Positions 12,064 to 22,433 of a DNA stretch of 64,000 nt are shown piece by piece. The stretch's first letter is position 1. Every line of letters begins with the position of its first letter. Location: contig WHVD01000026.1 in the NCBI GenBank assembly GCA_015178975.1, positions 372,001-436,000 of the forward strand, written 5' to 3'. The translations under genes were made by a program, and so were the position numbers. This DNA is from Hysterangium stoloniferum (taxonomy: Eukaryota > Basidiomycota > Agaricomycetes > Hysterangiales > Hysterangiaceae). The notes below the pieces were generated by a model that saw only the letters and a list, made by a program, of their open reading frames with translations, was not told the DNA's origin and did not search any database.

Positions 12064-13496
12064 TTATGGGACTGTGTTTTTCCCCACCTCCTCAGCCATC
12101 TCCTCAGGGAGCTCCATGACCTCCATGGCAACCCTGTCCTCATCTGACCTGGCATCCTTGGAACTCCCGACTTGTGGCTCTTCATACACATAGCCGCCAT
12201 ACTCTGCCAGGAACCTCCAAAACTCATTGCAGAGTCTGCACAGTTCCTTCACCACCACTATGTGGACCTTGTTGCTCTTCTGGAACAACTCGTTTTGGGC
12301 CTCGATGCCCTCAGCGATCCATCCCAGGACTTCGTCCAACCCAGAAAATCCGTCCGACCCACTGATGTCTCATGCCCTGGACCCCGCAGCCTGCTCGTGA
12401 ACGAGTGAGCACCTCACCTTGAGATGCAGGCATTGGTAGCAGCCTGGACCCTGGCCGGACTTTCAGTTGCATTCAGTGTTCCAGTCATTACAACTGGAAC
12501 ACCGTGGGTCATTCCATGTGGGTAGGTGGACTGGTGCCGCCTTCCTTGCCTTCTGTTGATGTGGTTAGTTCCCCGGTTATCCCACAGACCTGATGCTTAC
12601 CTTTTGGGGGCTCTCCGGCTCCCCCTCAGACTCCAATTCTACCTCTGTCGCCTTGCGCTGAAAATACAAGTCAGTTGAAATCGACATGTTGAAATTATGG
12701 GACATACCTTTCCTGTGACTACTGTGGCCCTGTCCACAGCCACTCGCGCTTTCTCCGCAGCCACTCGCGCTTTCTCTGCAGCCACTCGCGCTTTCTCCGC
12801 AGCCACTCGCGCTTTCTCCGCAGCCACTCGCGCTTTCTCCGCAGCCACTCGCGCTTTCTCCGCAGCCACTCGCGCTTTCTCCGCAGCCACTCGCGCTTTC
12901 TCCGCAGCCACTCGCGCTTTCTCCGCAGCCACTCGCGCTTTCTCCGCAGCCACTCGCGCTTTCTCCGCAGCCACTCGCGCTTTCTCCGCAGCCACTCGCG
13001 CTTTCTCCGCAGCCACTCGCGCTTTCTCCGCAGCCACTCGCGCTTTCTCCGCAGCCACTCGCGCTTTCTCCGCAGCCACTCGCGCTTTCTCCGCAGCCAC
13101 TCGCGCTTTCTCCGCAGCCACTCGCGCTTTCTCCGCAGCCACTCGCGCTTTCTCCGCAGCCACTCGCGCTTTCTCCGCAGCCACTCGCGCTTTCTCCGCA
13201 GCCACTCGCGCTTTCTCCGCAGCCACTCGCGCTTTCTCCGCAGCCACCCACGCAGCCTCCTCCTCCTCTCGTTCCTTCTGCCTCGTGGCCTCTTCCTCCA
13301 TGGCCAATGCCACCTCGTACTCCTTGTCCAAAGCCTCCTCGGCCTCCCTGGCCTCCTTCTCCGCTTCTTCACAAAGTCAGCACTGCTCTTCTCGCTGCGC
13401 CAAAAGTTGGGCCACGCTCCAAGGCACCCGATACAGAGTGCCTGTGGAGGGCCCGGCAGATGGCATTGCCCATCTTGGCATTGGTTTTGGTCCCAT
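12064..13496 (-). CDS. Antisense accessory gene of gypsy A: coiled coil plus Cys-rich module, spliced
   Basis: Lies between pol and the 3' LTR on the opposite strand to the element. It starts at ATG 13494-13496 (MGPKP) and runs through a Glu/Arg/Ala-rich helix with 24 ARVAAEK heptads. Two introns follow: the first GTATGT...TTTCAG near 12663-12708, the second starting GTAAGC after GEPESPQK near 12602. The last exon has the pattern CSxCNDxNTECN..GCYQCxHLKxRCSL, then a helical segment (GWIAEGIEAQNELFQKSNKV) and an acidic tail, stopping at 12064. The homologue in A' (52407-53367 minus) has the same start, introns and Cys positions. TGA codons interrupt the reading frame after EEQ and after TECN in both copies, so neither may make full protein. 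I do not recognise the function; a nucleic-acid-binding role is inference from the Cys/Lys pattern. Confidence 0.7.
12739..13242. repeat. 21-bp coding minisatellite, 24 units
   Basis: Unit GCCACTCGCGCTTTCTCCGC+A repeated 24 times with almost no variation (one C-to-T near 12777). On the minus strand each unit encodes the heptad ARVAAEK of the antisense gene. A' has about one unit at the same place, so the array expanded in copy A only. Confidence 0.95.
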
Positions 13497-13704
13497 TATA
13501 TCGAAGATGGGGGTAATAAAGAAGAAGAAATTTCTATTTTTTCAAATTTATATATAGGCTCATCGCATTTGAACGTTACCTTCCAGATCACATGACTCCT
13601 TGACACATACGTGTAACCGACATGACTTTTGACACATGCATAGCCGACAAGAACCTTATCAAGGTCTAGAGCCTCTTTGGGACTTCGGCATAAAGGGAGG
13701 GTAC

Positions 13705-14501
13705 TGTTATGACCAGAAATCCCGCCAGACTCCGGGCACTAACTTATATGCACCCATTATCAGTTCACCGGAATTCCCACCGGACTCCGTACGTCAGACT
13801 CATCTACGTTCGTCTTCATTATGTTGTGTTTCAGTCACCAGAAAACCCACTGGACTCCGTCTCTGTCTATATCTGACCTCGTCCCGCATGTCAGTCACCA
13901 GACCCCACTCAGAAAACCTGTCACCCCTCTAACAGAGCCCCATTCCCATTTTAGTCAAATGACCTGTCACAATTTGGACTCCGCTCCCACTCCGTTTCCC
14001 GTTATGGTTTATGATTTGTCACTATTTGGACTCCGCTCCGTTCCACCCCGTTCCTAACACCAATTTGGTGTTTACTATTCCCATTTTATGTTTTGCTTGT
14101 TTCATTTCATCATTACTGGATTTGGTATGACATTCACTCCACGGTCTATTTAAACTGGCAGATGTTGTACATACAATCCAGTCAGAAAATCGGCTTAGAT
14201 TCCCCCCAGTAATCTAATACATTTTCCTCTCTAAAACCTTACTTGAATTACACCGCTCACACTAGTCGGAGCCCATGGGCTCCGGCACATCTATCTCTCT
14301 CATCAATCTCGACTCATGACCATGACCTCTGACCTACGACCCCTCGACCCACGACCCCCACCCAGACTCCCCAGGATTCCCGTCCACCTGTCTGAAATTG
14401 GACAACACGATCTAGTGAGGGTGCAGCCTATAAGCTGAAGCCAAGTCCTACCGGATATTCTGCGGGTTTCTCCAGAAACCTGCCCTGTACGTATCCTAAC
14501 A
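13705..14501 (+). repeat. 3' LTR of gypsy A (797 bp)
   Basis: Starts TGTTATGACC and ends TATCCTAACA. It matches the LTRs at 6122-6883, 53578-54379 and 60329-61077 (complement). Many differences from the 5' LTR are C/T or G/A. Its right end abuts the minus-strand gypsy C fragment. Confidence 0.9.
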
Positions 14502-14973
14502 CCACCAATGCTTGAAAGCCTCGAAAATTTCCCCAGAGGTTCCTTGTCATGAACATTGTAATTGAGTTCAGAAACTGAAAGTGTCCGAGAAAGGAATATG
14601 ACCAGGTGAATTTCCCCATCAGAATCCTGAATGGAGAGAATAGTGGTGATTGCATAGTTGGAAGTGTCAGTTTCTATAATGATTGGAACATTGGGTTTCC
14701 AATGAGACAAAATAGGAGCAGAAGTGAAGGGATCCTTCAAGGTTTGAAAAGCAGAATGGCATTTGTCATCAAAACTGATGGGGTTGTCTTGCAAGTAAGA
14801 TGAGTAAGAGGTATTGTAATATCTGAATAGTTCCAAATGAACCCTCAGTAGAAATTTGTGAAACCTAGGAAAAAATGGATATCCTTGAATTTCTGGGGTT
14901 CAGGCCAATTGCAGACAACTTGAACTTTGGCTTCACCCATGCAAAGGCCATCAAGCCCTATAATAAACCCAAG

Positions 14974-16006
14974 TGTTAAGTTCTGAACAAAGATCTCCAG
15001 TCCCACGGATTTTCTGGTAATTATTCTGAACACTTAGTCCAGAAAACGTCCCATGGAGTCCCTGGATAAGTAGTCTGGGGTGTTTCCGGGGATTAGTAGT
15101 ACAAGGAATGTGGTATCAGAATAATTACCAGAAGTACTGCTGAGATGATGGACTTGGCTTCAGCTTATGGGCTGTCCCCTTGTACACTCATTTGGTTGTC
15201 CATATTTCGAGCTGACAGAATGCATACAGGAAGATGTAGATTCCAGAGTTCCCATGGGAGTTCCAGGAATTGAGTGTGCAGACAGACAAGAGGAGTTGAG
15301 ACTGATCAGGACATTTTTGGGGTGTAACTAGTTTGAGATTCAAACTGGATTCTAAGTACATGAATATAGGAGACTTATAGACTGTGAAATGTAATAATAC
15401 AAAATCTGGTATTGATGAGGGGCAGAACTATTAAACATAAAATGAACCAAGTAAATACCAAACTAGGTATTAGGGACAGAATGGAATGGGAGTGGGGTCT
15501 GAAACATGACAGGGCATTTAACCATAACTGGAGTGGGGCTCAGTTAGAGGGCTCCCAGAGTCCGGGTGGAGTCTGGGGACTTGGTGCATGAGACAATGTT
15601 GGGTATAGACAGGTTGGATGTGCAGGGGGTCTGGTGGAGTCTGAGGACTGGTGCATGAGACATAGAGGGTCAGGTGCAGACAGGTGTGTCAGACAGGTAT
15701 GTCAGGTACAGACAGGTGTGATGGATGGATCCCAGTGGTAACTCTGGTTGTGACTATATGTTAGGTTCCATACAGTGGGTTGGGTGCATATAGGGTGGAG
15801 TCTGGGTCCTGGCAGGTTGTCCAGTAGTGGGTATAGAGAGTTGGGTGCAGATAGGGGTGGGGTGCATACAGAGAGTGAGGCATAAACAAGTTGACATGTG
15901 GGCTCTGGCAGGAACTCCAGTCGTAACTATACAATATAGAGGGTCGGGAGCATGTAGGATGGGGTCCAGGAGCCCGGAGGTCTGGCAGGTTTTCTGGTTC
16001 CTGACA
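14974..16006 (-). repeat. Solo LTR (1033 bp) inside gypsy C, TSD CTTGG
   Basis: On the minus strand it starts TGTCAGGAACC and ends AACTTAACA. The same five bases, CTTGG, sit on both sides (CCAAG at 14969-14973 and 16007-16011). The middle part resembles the gypsy A LTR family. It carries the shared AAGCTGAAGCCAAGTCC block and an 18-bp inverted repeat near its end. Confidence 0.85.
15012..15134. repeat. Inverted repeat inside the solo LTR
   Basis: TTCTGGTAATTATTCTGA near 15012-15029 and its complement near 15117-15134, about 85 bp apart. It sits in what would be the U5 end of the LTR and could fold as a hairpin in RNA. Similar bases occur once more near 19595 (GTAATTACCAGAAG). Confidence 0.7.
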
Positions 16007-16300
16007 CCAAGTATCAAATAGATTCCATATTGAAGGAACATTTTTTCCCATTAGCAAAGAGACCATTTTTGCAGAGTCTTCAAAAAACCTCACTGACTTG
16101 TTCATTGTGAAGTACAGGATCTGTGTCAAATACCAAAATGTCATAGAAATAAAGAATAACACATACATATGTATGTCAAGCATGTTGGAAAATATACATA
16201 TCATTAACACAACATTGAAAAGTAGCTGCAGCATTGGTAGGGCCAAATGGCATAATTCAGATTGTGTTTCATGGAAAAATCAGTATCTACAAAACAGTGC

Positions 16301-16754
16301 ATAGAGCCAGAATCTATCAGAGCTCACGATGAAAGTTTAACTGATTATCTGGGATGAAGTTCCAATGCAGTCATGTTTCACATGTGAGGCAGTTGACAGA
16401 ACCCTGAGGGATTTATTAGAGAAGGAGGATCTTGTAAGGGCAACCCTAGTAGTGGAGATCACACTGATAGAGGAATCCAAAGTATATATAAGTATCTAAA
16501 TACAAGATAGCTATCTACTCACCTGATAGAGGAATCCAAAGAGAAAAGTCTAAGGAAACTCTATCAGGTGTGACACATCAACTATACGGTGCACAATGCA
16601 TTTTCCCACGCCTTAAGCACCCACACACATCCACTCAATATACCCTACAAAGGATGAAGCGTTCTACTCTACAATGGTGAGATAATAAAAGGGAATAAAC
16701 AGTAGAGTATAGTCTGGGGGATATAAGGTGTGAATGACTTGTCCCTTTACAGAT
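16301..16754. other. Degraded non-coding stretch
   Basis: No domain visible. A short direct repeat (ACTGATAGAGGAATCCAAAG-like, near 16464 and 16522) and AT-rich sequence occur. It probably belongs to the decayed 5' part of the neighbouring Helitron relic. Confidence 0.4.
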
Positions 16755-17677
16755 CTTCCCTTTGGAGGGATTTCTGTTGCCTGGGGAGGTGACTTCCAGT
16801 AGACTTTGCCTGTTGTACCAAAGGGTTCAAAAGAACAGATTATTGGACAATGTATCCAGAAATCTGAATTCTAGAAGCATATCAAGGTACTGTTCTTGAA
16901 AAAGAATATGCGGGTAGACCAGGATGATCCACACAGTCAACAGTTTGCTCAGTGGCTCTTGGATGTAGGCCATGGAAAGGATTTGCCTTTGGATTATATA
17001 ATGGATATCCTTCCTCATATGATCTGTGGTCCAGAAATGTCTGATCTAATTGGTGAGATATATCCAGATATCCATGTGGATAGACCAAAGAGATTGGCAA
17101 GATGAAGACCTCTTAGACTGGGCAATTCTGTGTCCAAGGAATTCAGAGGTAGATGAGATCAATTCAGAACTTCTGAATAAATTCCCTGGGGAGAATTGTA
17201 TACCACAGTGCTGATACTGCAGAGGGAGACAGTGAGACAGTGATGTATCCTGTAGAGTATTTGAACAACCTGAATTTTGGTGGAATCTCCCCAAGTCGAC
17301 TTGAGGTGAAGCCAGGAGTACCTTTGATGCTATTACAGAACATAGATCCACAGAGGGGGATTTTCAATGGGACACAATTGTGACTGATGAAAATGGAAAA
17401 TAATTTGCTTCAAGTGCGGATCCTAACTGGACCATGTACTGGGCAACTGGCATTTATTTCATGGGTGAAAATAATTACAAATGATGATCAGCTGCCATTT
17501 AAACTGCATCATATTCAGTTTCCAGTGTGGTTAGCATTTGCGATGACGATTAACAAGTCACAGGGACAGTCTTTGAAAGTGGTGGGAATAGATTTGAGAA
17601 TGGCAGTGTTTGGACATGGGCAATTGTATGTGGGACTTTCAAGGGGAAGAAGTTGGAATAGGATAAAATATTATTAA
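16755..17677 (+). pseudogene. Helitron Pif1-type helicase, C-terminal fragment
   Basis: Fragment of the RepHel helicase domain that drives rolling-circle transposition. In order: DLPFGGISVAWGGDFQ at about 16755, KNMRVDQDDPHSQQFAQWLL at about 16905, MICGPEMSDLI at about 17020, SEVDxINSELLNKFPGE at about 17140, then ILTGPCTGQLAFI, FPVWLAFAMTINKSQGQS and FGHGQLYVGLSRG, ending near 17677. Frameshifts and stops separate these pieces. The Walker A part and the Rep domain are missing. A Helitron 3' end (hairpin plus CTRR) was not convincingly found. Confidence 0.8.
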
Positions 17678-17856
17678 AAGAGGCAAAGAGAACAGCAAAT
17701 ATAGTGTACAAAGATGTATTATTAGATTGAAGTTGTAATGTATTCTGATTGATTGTTTCTAACTTCTAACAGTGATTATGAGAAATACTTAGAATTGGTA
17801 AGAAATGCTTAAGAGTTGTGGATGTGGGGGGGTGGGGTTCAGGGGGCTTCACCCTC
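17678..17856. other. Helitron 3' flank, no gene
   Basis: AT-rich sequence followed by a G-rich run (17825-17846). It may include the decayed 3' end of the Helitron; nothing definitive is seen. Confidence 0.4.
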
Positions 17857-18468
17857 TGTGAAGAGGTGTGGAAGTTCTAACCATTCTATATACAAAGAAT
17901 ATCGACTGTTTAGGTATGACACGACAATGTATTGACTGTCTAAGTTCAATATGACTGAAAGGATTAGTTATCTTAAGTACTGAATAGATAGCTAAGATGA
18001 CTGGAAGGAGAATCAACCTTACAGTATGATTCTGAGTGACTGCTCTAATGGTTAAGGAAATAATAAGAGAGTTGAACAAAAGCAGAGTAGTGTGGATGTA
18101 GTCCATGTGGATTGAGATAATGGTTCAGGTTTCAACTAATATAATTCAAAACAGTGATTGCACTGATATTTAAAGCCCATCTGTGATGGTCAAGATGATA
18201 CTCCAGTCAAAACTTGCAGGACACTAAGTGGGTGTCTGGGCAAGTCGTGGTTATGGGGTAAAAAGTGTCTGAGTTTTAACTATAGGTGCTAAAGTGCATA
18301 GGTCTAGGGTGTATGCACCCACAAGAGTCTATGTACCATAGGAGTACATAGGTCATCAAACTAATATATGCATTTGATAAAATAGAGAGAAAATAGAAAT
18401 AATAATTGAAATATAGTGTGGGCCCATCCAGACTATATTTCGGAATATATTTTGTGGTACCTCTCACA
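17857..18468 (-). repeat. Degraded solo LTR of the gypsy D family
   Basis: On the minus strand it starts TGTGAGAGGTACC and ends CCTCTTCACA, collinear with the D LTRs at 31582 and 42399. Flanks are CCCTC and CCCCC, a possible decayed duplication. CpG sites are mostly lost. Confidence 0.8.
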
Positions 18469-19229
18469 CCCCCTGACAAGCTGGAGCCCACAGCGAGCAG
18501 TGGGGTTGGTCATGAAGCAACCACCCCGCAGTGTAGCAAGGTTTCCCAGGCTTGTTATATAATTTAATTCACATTGGTGGGGGGCCCATGGGCATCATTG
18601 CTGAGTCATAAAATAAAAGAACCTGCGAATGAAGTGAGCAGTACAGTATATTCCCATGGTCTGTATGCAGGTGCAGCAAGCCTAAGTTTTCCCACAGTCT
18701 GTATCTGCAAGTGAAGTGAGCCTTGGTTTTCCCATGCCCACAATGGCACACGCACATTTGTGATGTAATGGGCTTGGTCGCATGACATGCCACCTCATTC
18801 ATGTTGCATGGCTGGGTGTATTATGTCACAAACACGTTCACAACATGCTGTGCCCATTTGTGCCCATGTGGGGGTGCATGGGTGCCAGACATGCACTTAT
18901 GACCACCTCACTTGCATCACATGACAGGGCACATTACCTCACAAATACACACATGTGAATGCAATGTGCCATGCACAATGCGCCATTTATGCACTTTGTG
19001 ACATAATGTGCCCAGTTGCATGATGCGCCACCTCACTCACATTGAGCGACTGAGTACATTATGTCACAAATGTTGCATGACTGGGTGTGTTACCTCATGA
19101 ATGCAATGTGCCATGTGCACATGCCATTCCTGTGCATGTGGGGGTGTGTGGGTATTGCCAAATGCCCACCTGGTGTGTTATGTGTGAGGGATCTGTCGTG
19201 TCTGTCAGTCCATGTTAGGTGTTAAAAAA
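18469..19229. repeat. Degenerate repeat tract with inverted and direct units
   Basis: Motifs such as ATTATGTCACAAA (near 18820 and 19052) and the complement TTTGTGACATAATG (near 18999) alternate with ATGCAATGTGCCATG units. The tract is imperfect and palindromic in places. A short possible hairpin, GGGGTTGG...CAACCACCCC, lies at about 18502-18527. No coding sequence. Confidence 0.6.
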
Positions 19230-19480
19230 ATTACAATCAATTTCAGAAGAATTAAAATAAATACCAGAAAATATACTAAAATTATGGGAATGGAAGTCAA
19301 TTAAATGAAATATCAGTAAACCTGTAAATCCAATCAAATTCCAGTAAACTCCAATTAGCTTTTACTACATTCCACTGAATTCCAGTAAATTCCAGTAAAT
19401 TCCAGTAAATTCCAATTAAATTTAATCAAATTCCAATAAATTCCAATTAAGCTCAAGTAAATTCCAGTAAATTTAGTTAA
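19230..19480. repeat. Tandem AATTCCAGTAA-type repeat
   Basis: Roughly 11-12-bp units (ATTCCAGTAA, ATTCCAATTAA) repeat imperfectly, best preserved at about 19375-19450. A-rich and non-coding. Confidence 0.8.
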
Positions 19481-19714
19481 ACAACATTGTTAAACTGTTC
19501 TATTCCTGACCATTCTGTTACATCCTTTGTGGACTGTTATTCTATCCTCATTGATATTTTGAAATGATTTTAAATGTACAGCACCCAGTGTAATTACCAG
19601 AAGCTTGGGACACTAAGAATTATGAAGAACTAAATCATGGCAAGGGCAAAAACTGAGCTGACAGATTGTATAATAGTACTATTAAGAACCAAGACTCAAG
19701 TCTATTGGCCCCTC

Positions 19715-20536
19715 TGTTATGACAGGAAAACCTGCCAGACTCCAGGCACTACTCTATATGCACCCGCACCCTATATACACCAATTATCAGTTAACCAGAA
19801 TACCTGCTGGGACCCAGATGATGAACCTGTCCATGCCCAACCTTTGTTGTCTCACATACCAGTCACTGGAGTATCTGCCAGGACCCGTGCATGTCGTACC
19901 TGTCTATCTCCAACCCTGTCCCATGCATCGGTCACCAGACCCCACTCGGAAAACCTGTCAGCTCTCTAACTGAGCCCCATTCCTGTTATGATCAGATGAC
20001 CTGTCATGTTTCAGACTCCACCTCTGTTCCATTCCATCCCTAATATGTACCTAGTTTGGTGTTTACTCATCTTGTTTCATGATTATTTGTTTAGGATTTC
20101 ATTATTACTGGATTTGGTATGACATACATTCCACAGTCTATATAGTCTGGCAGATGTTGTACATACAATCCAGTCAGAAAATCAGCTTAGATCCCCCCAG
20201 TAATCTCAGTACATTTTCTGCTCTATTCCACTCTTTGAAACACACTGCTATTTACCTTGTCAGAGCCCACAGGCTCCGACCTATCTATTGCTCAACCTCT
20301 GACCCATCACCACCTAACCCCTTGACCTCCATAGGATTCCTGAAATCAACCGTCCAATCTCTCAACCCATCAACTACTCCTGGACTCCCCAGGATTCCAT
20401 CTTCCTGTCTGAAATTGGATGCCACGATCTTGTGAGGGCACAGCCTATAAGCTGAAGCCAAGTCCTACCAGCTTTCCCATGGGTTTCTCTGGAAACCCTC
20501 TGATCAGCTCCATGCACACTCCTTAACTCCTTAACA
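19715..20536 (+). repeat. Solo LTR (822 bp), TSD CCCTC
   Basis: Starts TGTTATGACAGG, ends TCCTTAACA, and is flanked on both sides by CCCTC (19710-19714 and 20537-20541). It is a diverged relative of the gypsy A LTR with the shared AAGCTGAAGCCAAGTCC block near 20450. Confidence 0.9.
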
Positions 20537-22433
20537 CCCTCACATAACTATTCAGGTGCTCCAAAGCTCAAACACTGGCATTAAATAAACTCAATGGGGG
20601 TCTTGAAATGACCACATAAAAAGACCCATGTGGAAGGAATAGAGGAGGAATGTGGCATAGTGTATAATGGCAGTTATGTACAGTACATAGCTATGTATGT
20701 ATCAACTAGAGGTCCAGAGGCTAAGGTTGCAAAGGTAGTAAGTGTTAGTGTGGCTAGACACTAGCAAAAGAATTAAGCAGGATAAACAATACTTTAAAAA
20801 TAAATGAAGGTATTATTCCATAAGCTTCTATAAATGAGAGGGGATTCTAAATGGGTATTCTGAGTCACTATTTAAACTGAAGGATAATAGTATACAAGAT
20901 AGGAGTTTATATGAATGTATGTGGAAGCATGGAGGACTGAAAATGGTGATTTTATATTAACAAGACACAGGAAATTGGGAAAATGGAACAGGGGGTCAAG
21001 AAAAGGAATACCAGACAAGAGAAAAAAGATAAATACTCTGAGGTGGCAAATGATGTGATGAAGTGATGCAAGGAAAAATGGAATGCCATCAGAAGGAAAA
21101 TGGGATGGAGTGGCTAGAAAATGAAGTCATTAAGTGGGTGAGTTGTCAGTACACTGTCATCAGAGATGTTGCATCAGGAATACCAATGTCAGGATGCCAG
21201 AGTATAAGTTGAAAACACACATAGTGGCCTAAATGACATGCAGTTCCCAATGGGTAGGTCCTAACTCAATATTTGAACTGGAGATTAGTAGAATATAAGA
21301 CAATAACTTATACTAAAATATTTAATGACAGACAGATGAGTAGAAGGGGAGTAAGAATGCAGCAAAAGGATCAAGCAGTGTGAACAATACTCAAAAGGTA
21401 GATAAAGGTATTATTGCATACACTTCTAAACATGAGAGGGGCATTCCAAATGGGCATTCTGAGTCAATATTCAAACTGAAGGATAGTAGTGTACATAATG
21501 GGGTTTTATACCCAAGTAAATGGAAGCACTGAGCTGACAATGGAGATTTGCTATTAACAGAACAAAGGAAATTGGGAAACTGAACAAGATAGTAGAAATA
21601 AATACAAGACAACAGAAAAAAGATAAATATTCTGAGGTGGCAAATGATATGGTGAAGTGATGCAAGGAATAATGGAATGTCATTAGAACAGAATTGAGAT
21701 AGAGTGGCTGGAAAAGGAAGTCATTAAGTGGGTGTGTTATTGGGTATCACAATGCCAGAGCACAGTATACATATGTAGGTTAAAAATACACATAGGGAGC
21801 TGAACAATGTGGTTCTTAACAGAAAGGTTCTAAATCAATGTTTGAACTGGAGATTAGTAGGATACAAGACAATAATTTATACTAAAAGATTCAATGACAG
21901 ACAGATGAGTGGAATGGAAGGAAAGTGGGGTATGTGTATGAAAGAGAATAAATGGGGAGCAGAAGTCCCCAATATGACATTGGAAGGGCAATCACAGCCA
22001 TATGGGAAGTTGGAAGTCCAATGTGGAACAAAACACCTGACACTTCAAGAGAAACAAATTGAGGAAGAATGAAAATACTATTCCAAGCCAAATATGTAGT
22101 GTTTAAGGATATTATTATTGATCCATGACTAAGTATTCAGCAAGGTTCCAAAAGGAAACTGACTTTCTTTTTTAGGTTCAGTGAATTTACAAAAGTATAT
22201 AATTCTGGATAATGTAAACATTAATCACTTTAAAATAAGTCTCTGAATGAGCATAAATGGGAAGCTAGAATGTACAGAAGCCTTTAATATGATATGGTCA
22301 CAGAAGGTAATACAAAAGTTATGATTCCAAGACAGATATGAATACTGATGTAGTGTTTAAAGACATTATTATTGATCCAAGGTCACAAAGCAACTGAGTA
22401 AAGGTGTGGGGTGGTAGCATGGTGGGGGCTTGC
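20537..22433. repeat. Region with two diverged direct repeats of about 600 bp
   Basis: The block from about 20765 (GCAAAAGAATTAAGCAG) recurs from about 21360 (GCAAAAGGATCAAGCAG) and stays collinear to about 21900, through GAGGTGGCAAATGATxTG and AACTGGAGATTAGTAG. A short repeat, GTAGTGTTTAAxGAxATTAT, occurs near 22098 and 22355. No gene is recognised; small ORFs here have no supported domain. Confidence 0.7.

Larger units (their letters stand above)
6122..14501 (+). mobile_element. Ty3/gypsy chromovirus copy A (about 8.4 kb), inactivated
   Basis: An LTR retrotransposon in the order LTR, gag, protease, RT, RNase H, integrase, chromodomain, antisense gene, LTR. A polypurine tract (AAAGGGAGGGTAC) directly precedes the 3' LTR. 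A second copy (A') occupies parts of 46.6-61.1 kb, which lets the boundaries be set exactly. The flanks are GAAGT on the left and CCACC on the right, so there is no target duplication and the copy is probably recombinant. Coding parts carry several stops. Confidence 0.9.
14502..16300 (-). pseudogene. Gypsy C fragment (RT to RNase H), split by a solo LTR
   Basis: Minus-strand remnant of a gypsy pol related to family A. From the right: degraded RT (ALPMLQLLF...NEQVS-like, 16300 to about 16007), then after the solo LTR the RT end (LGFIIGLDGLCMGEAKVQV, 14973 to about 14880). RNase H follows (SAPILSHWKPNVPIIIETDTSN and LNYNVHDKEPLG, to 14502), where gypsy A's 3' LTR cuts it off within the EAFKHWW region. 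Stops and frameshifts are present throughout. Confidence 0.8.

Noticed and set aside
12697..13557. Plus-strand 286-aa ORF of SAATRAF repeats, and other frames over the minisatellite
   Set aside because: All six frames stay open through a 21-bp repeat with no stops. Only the minus frame with spliced, conserved flanks matches the A' homologue.
16600..16754. Upstream exon of the Helitron helicase
   Set aside because: A CTTTACAG before DLPFGG looks like an acceptor, but no matching donor exon or Walker A motif was found.
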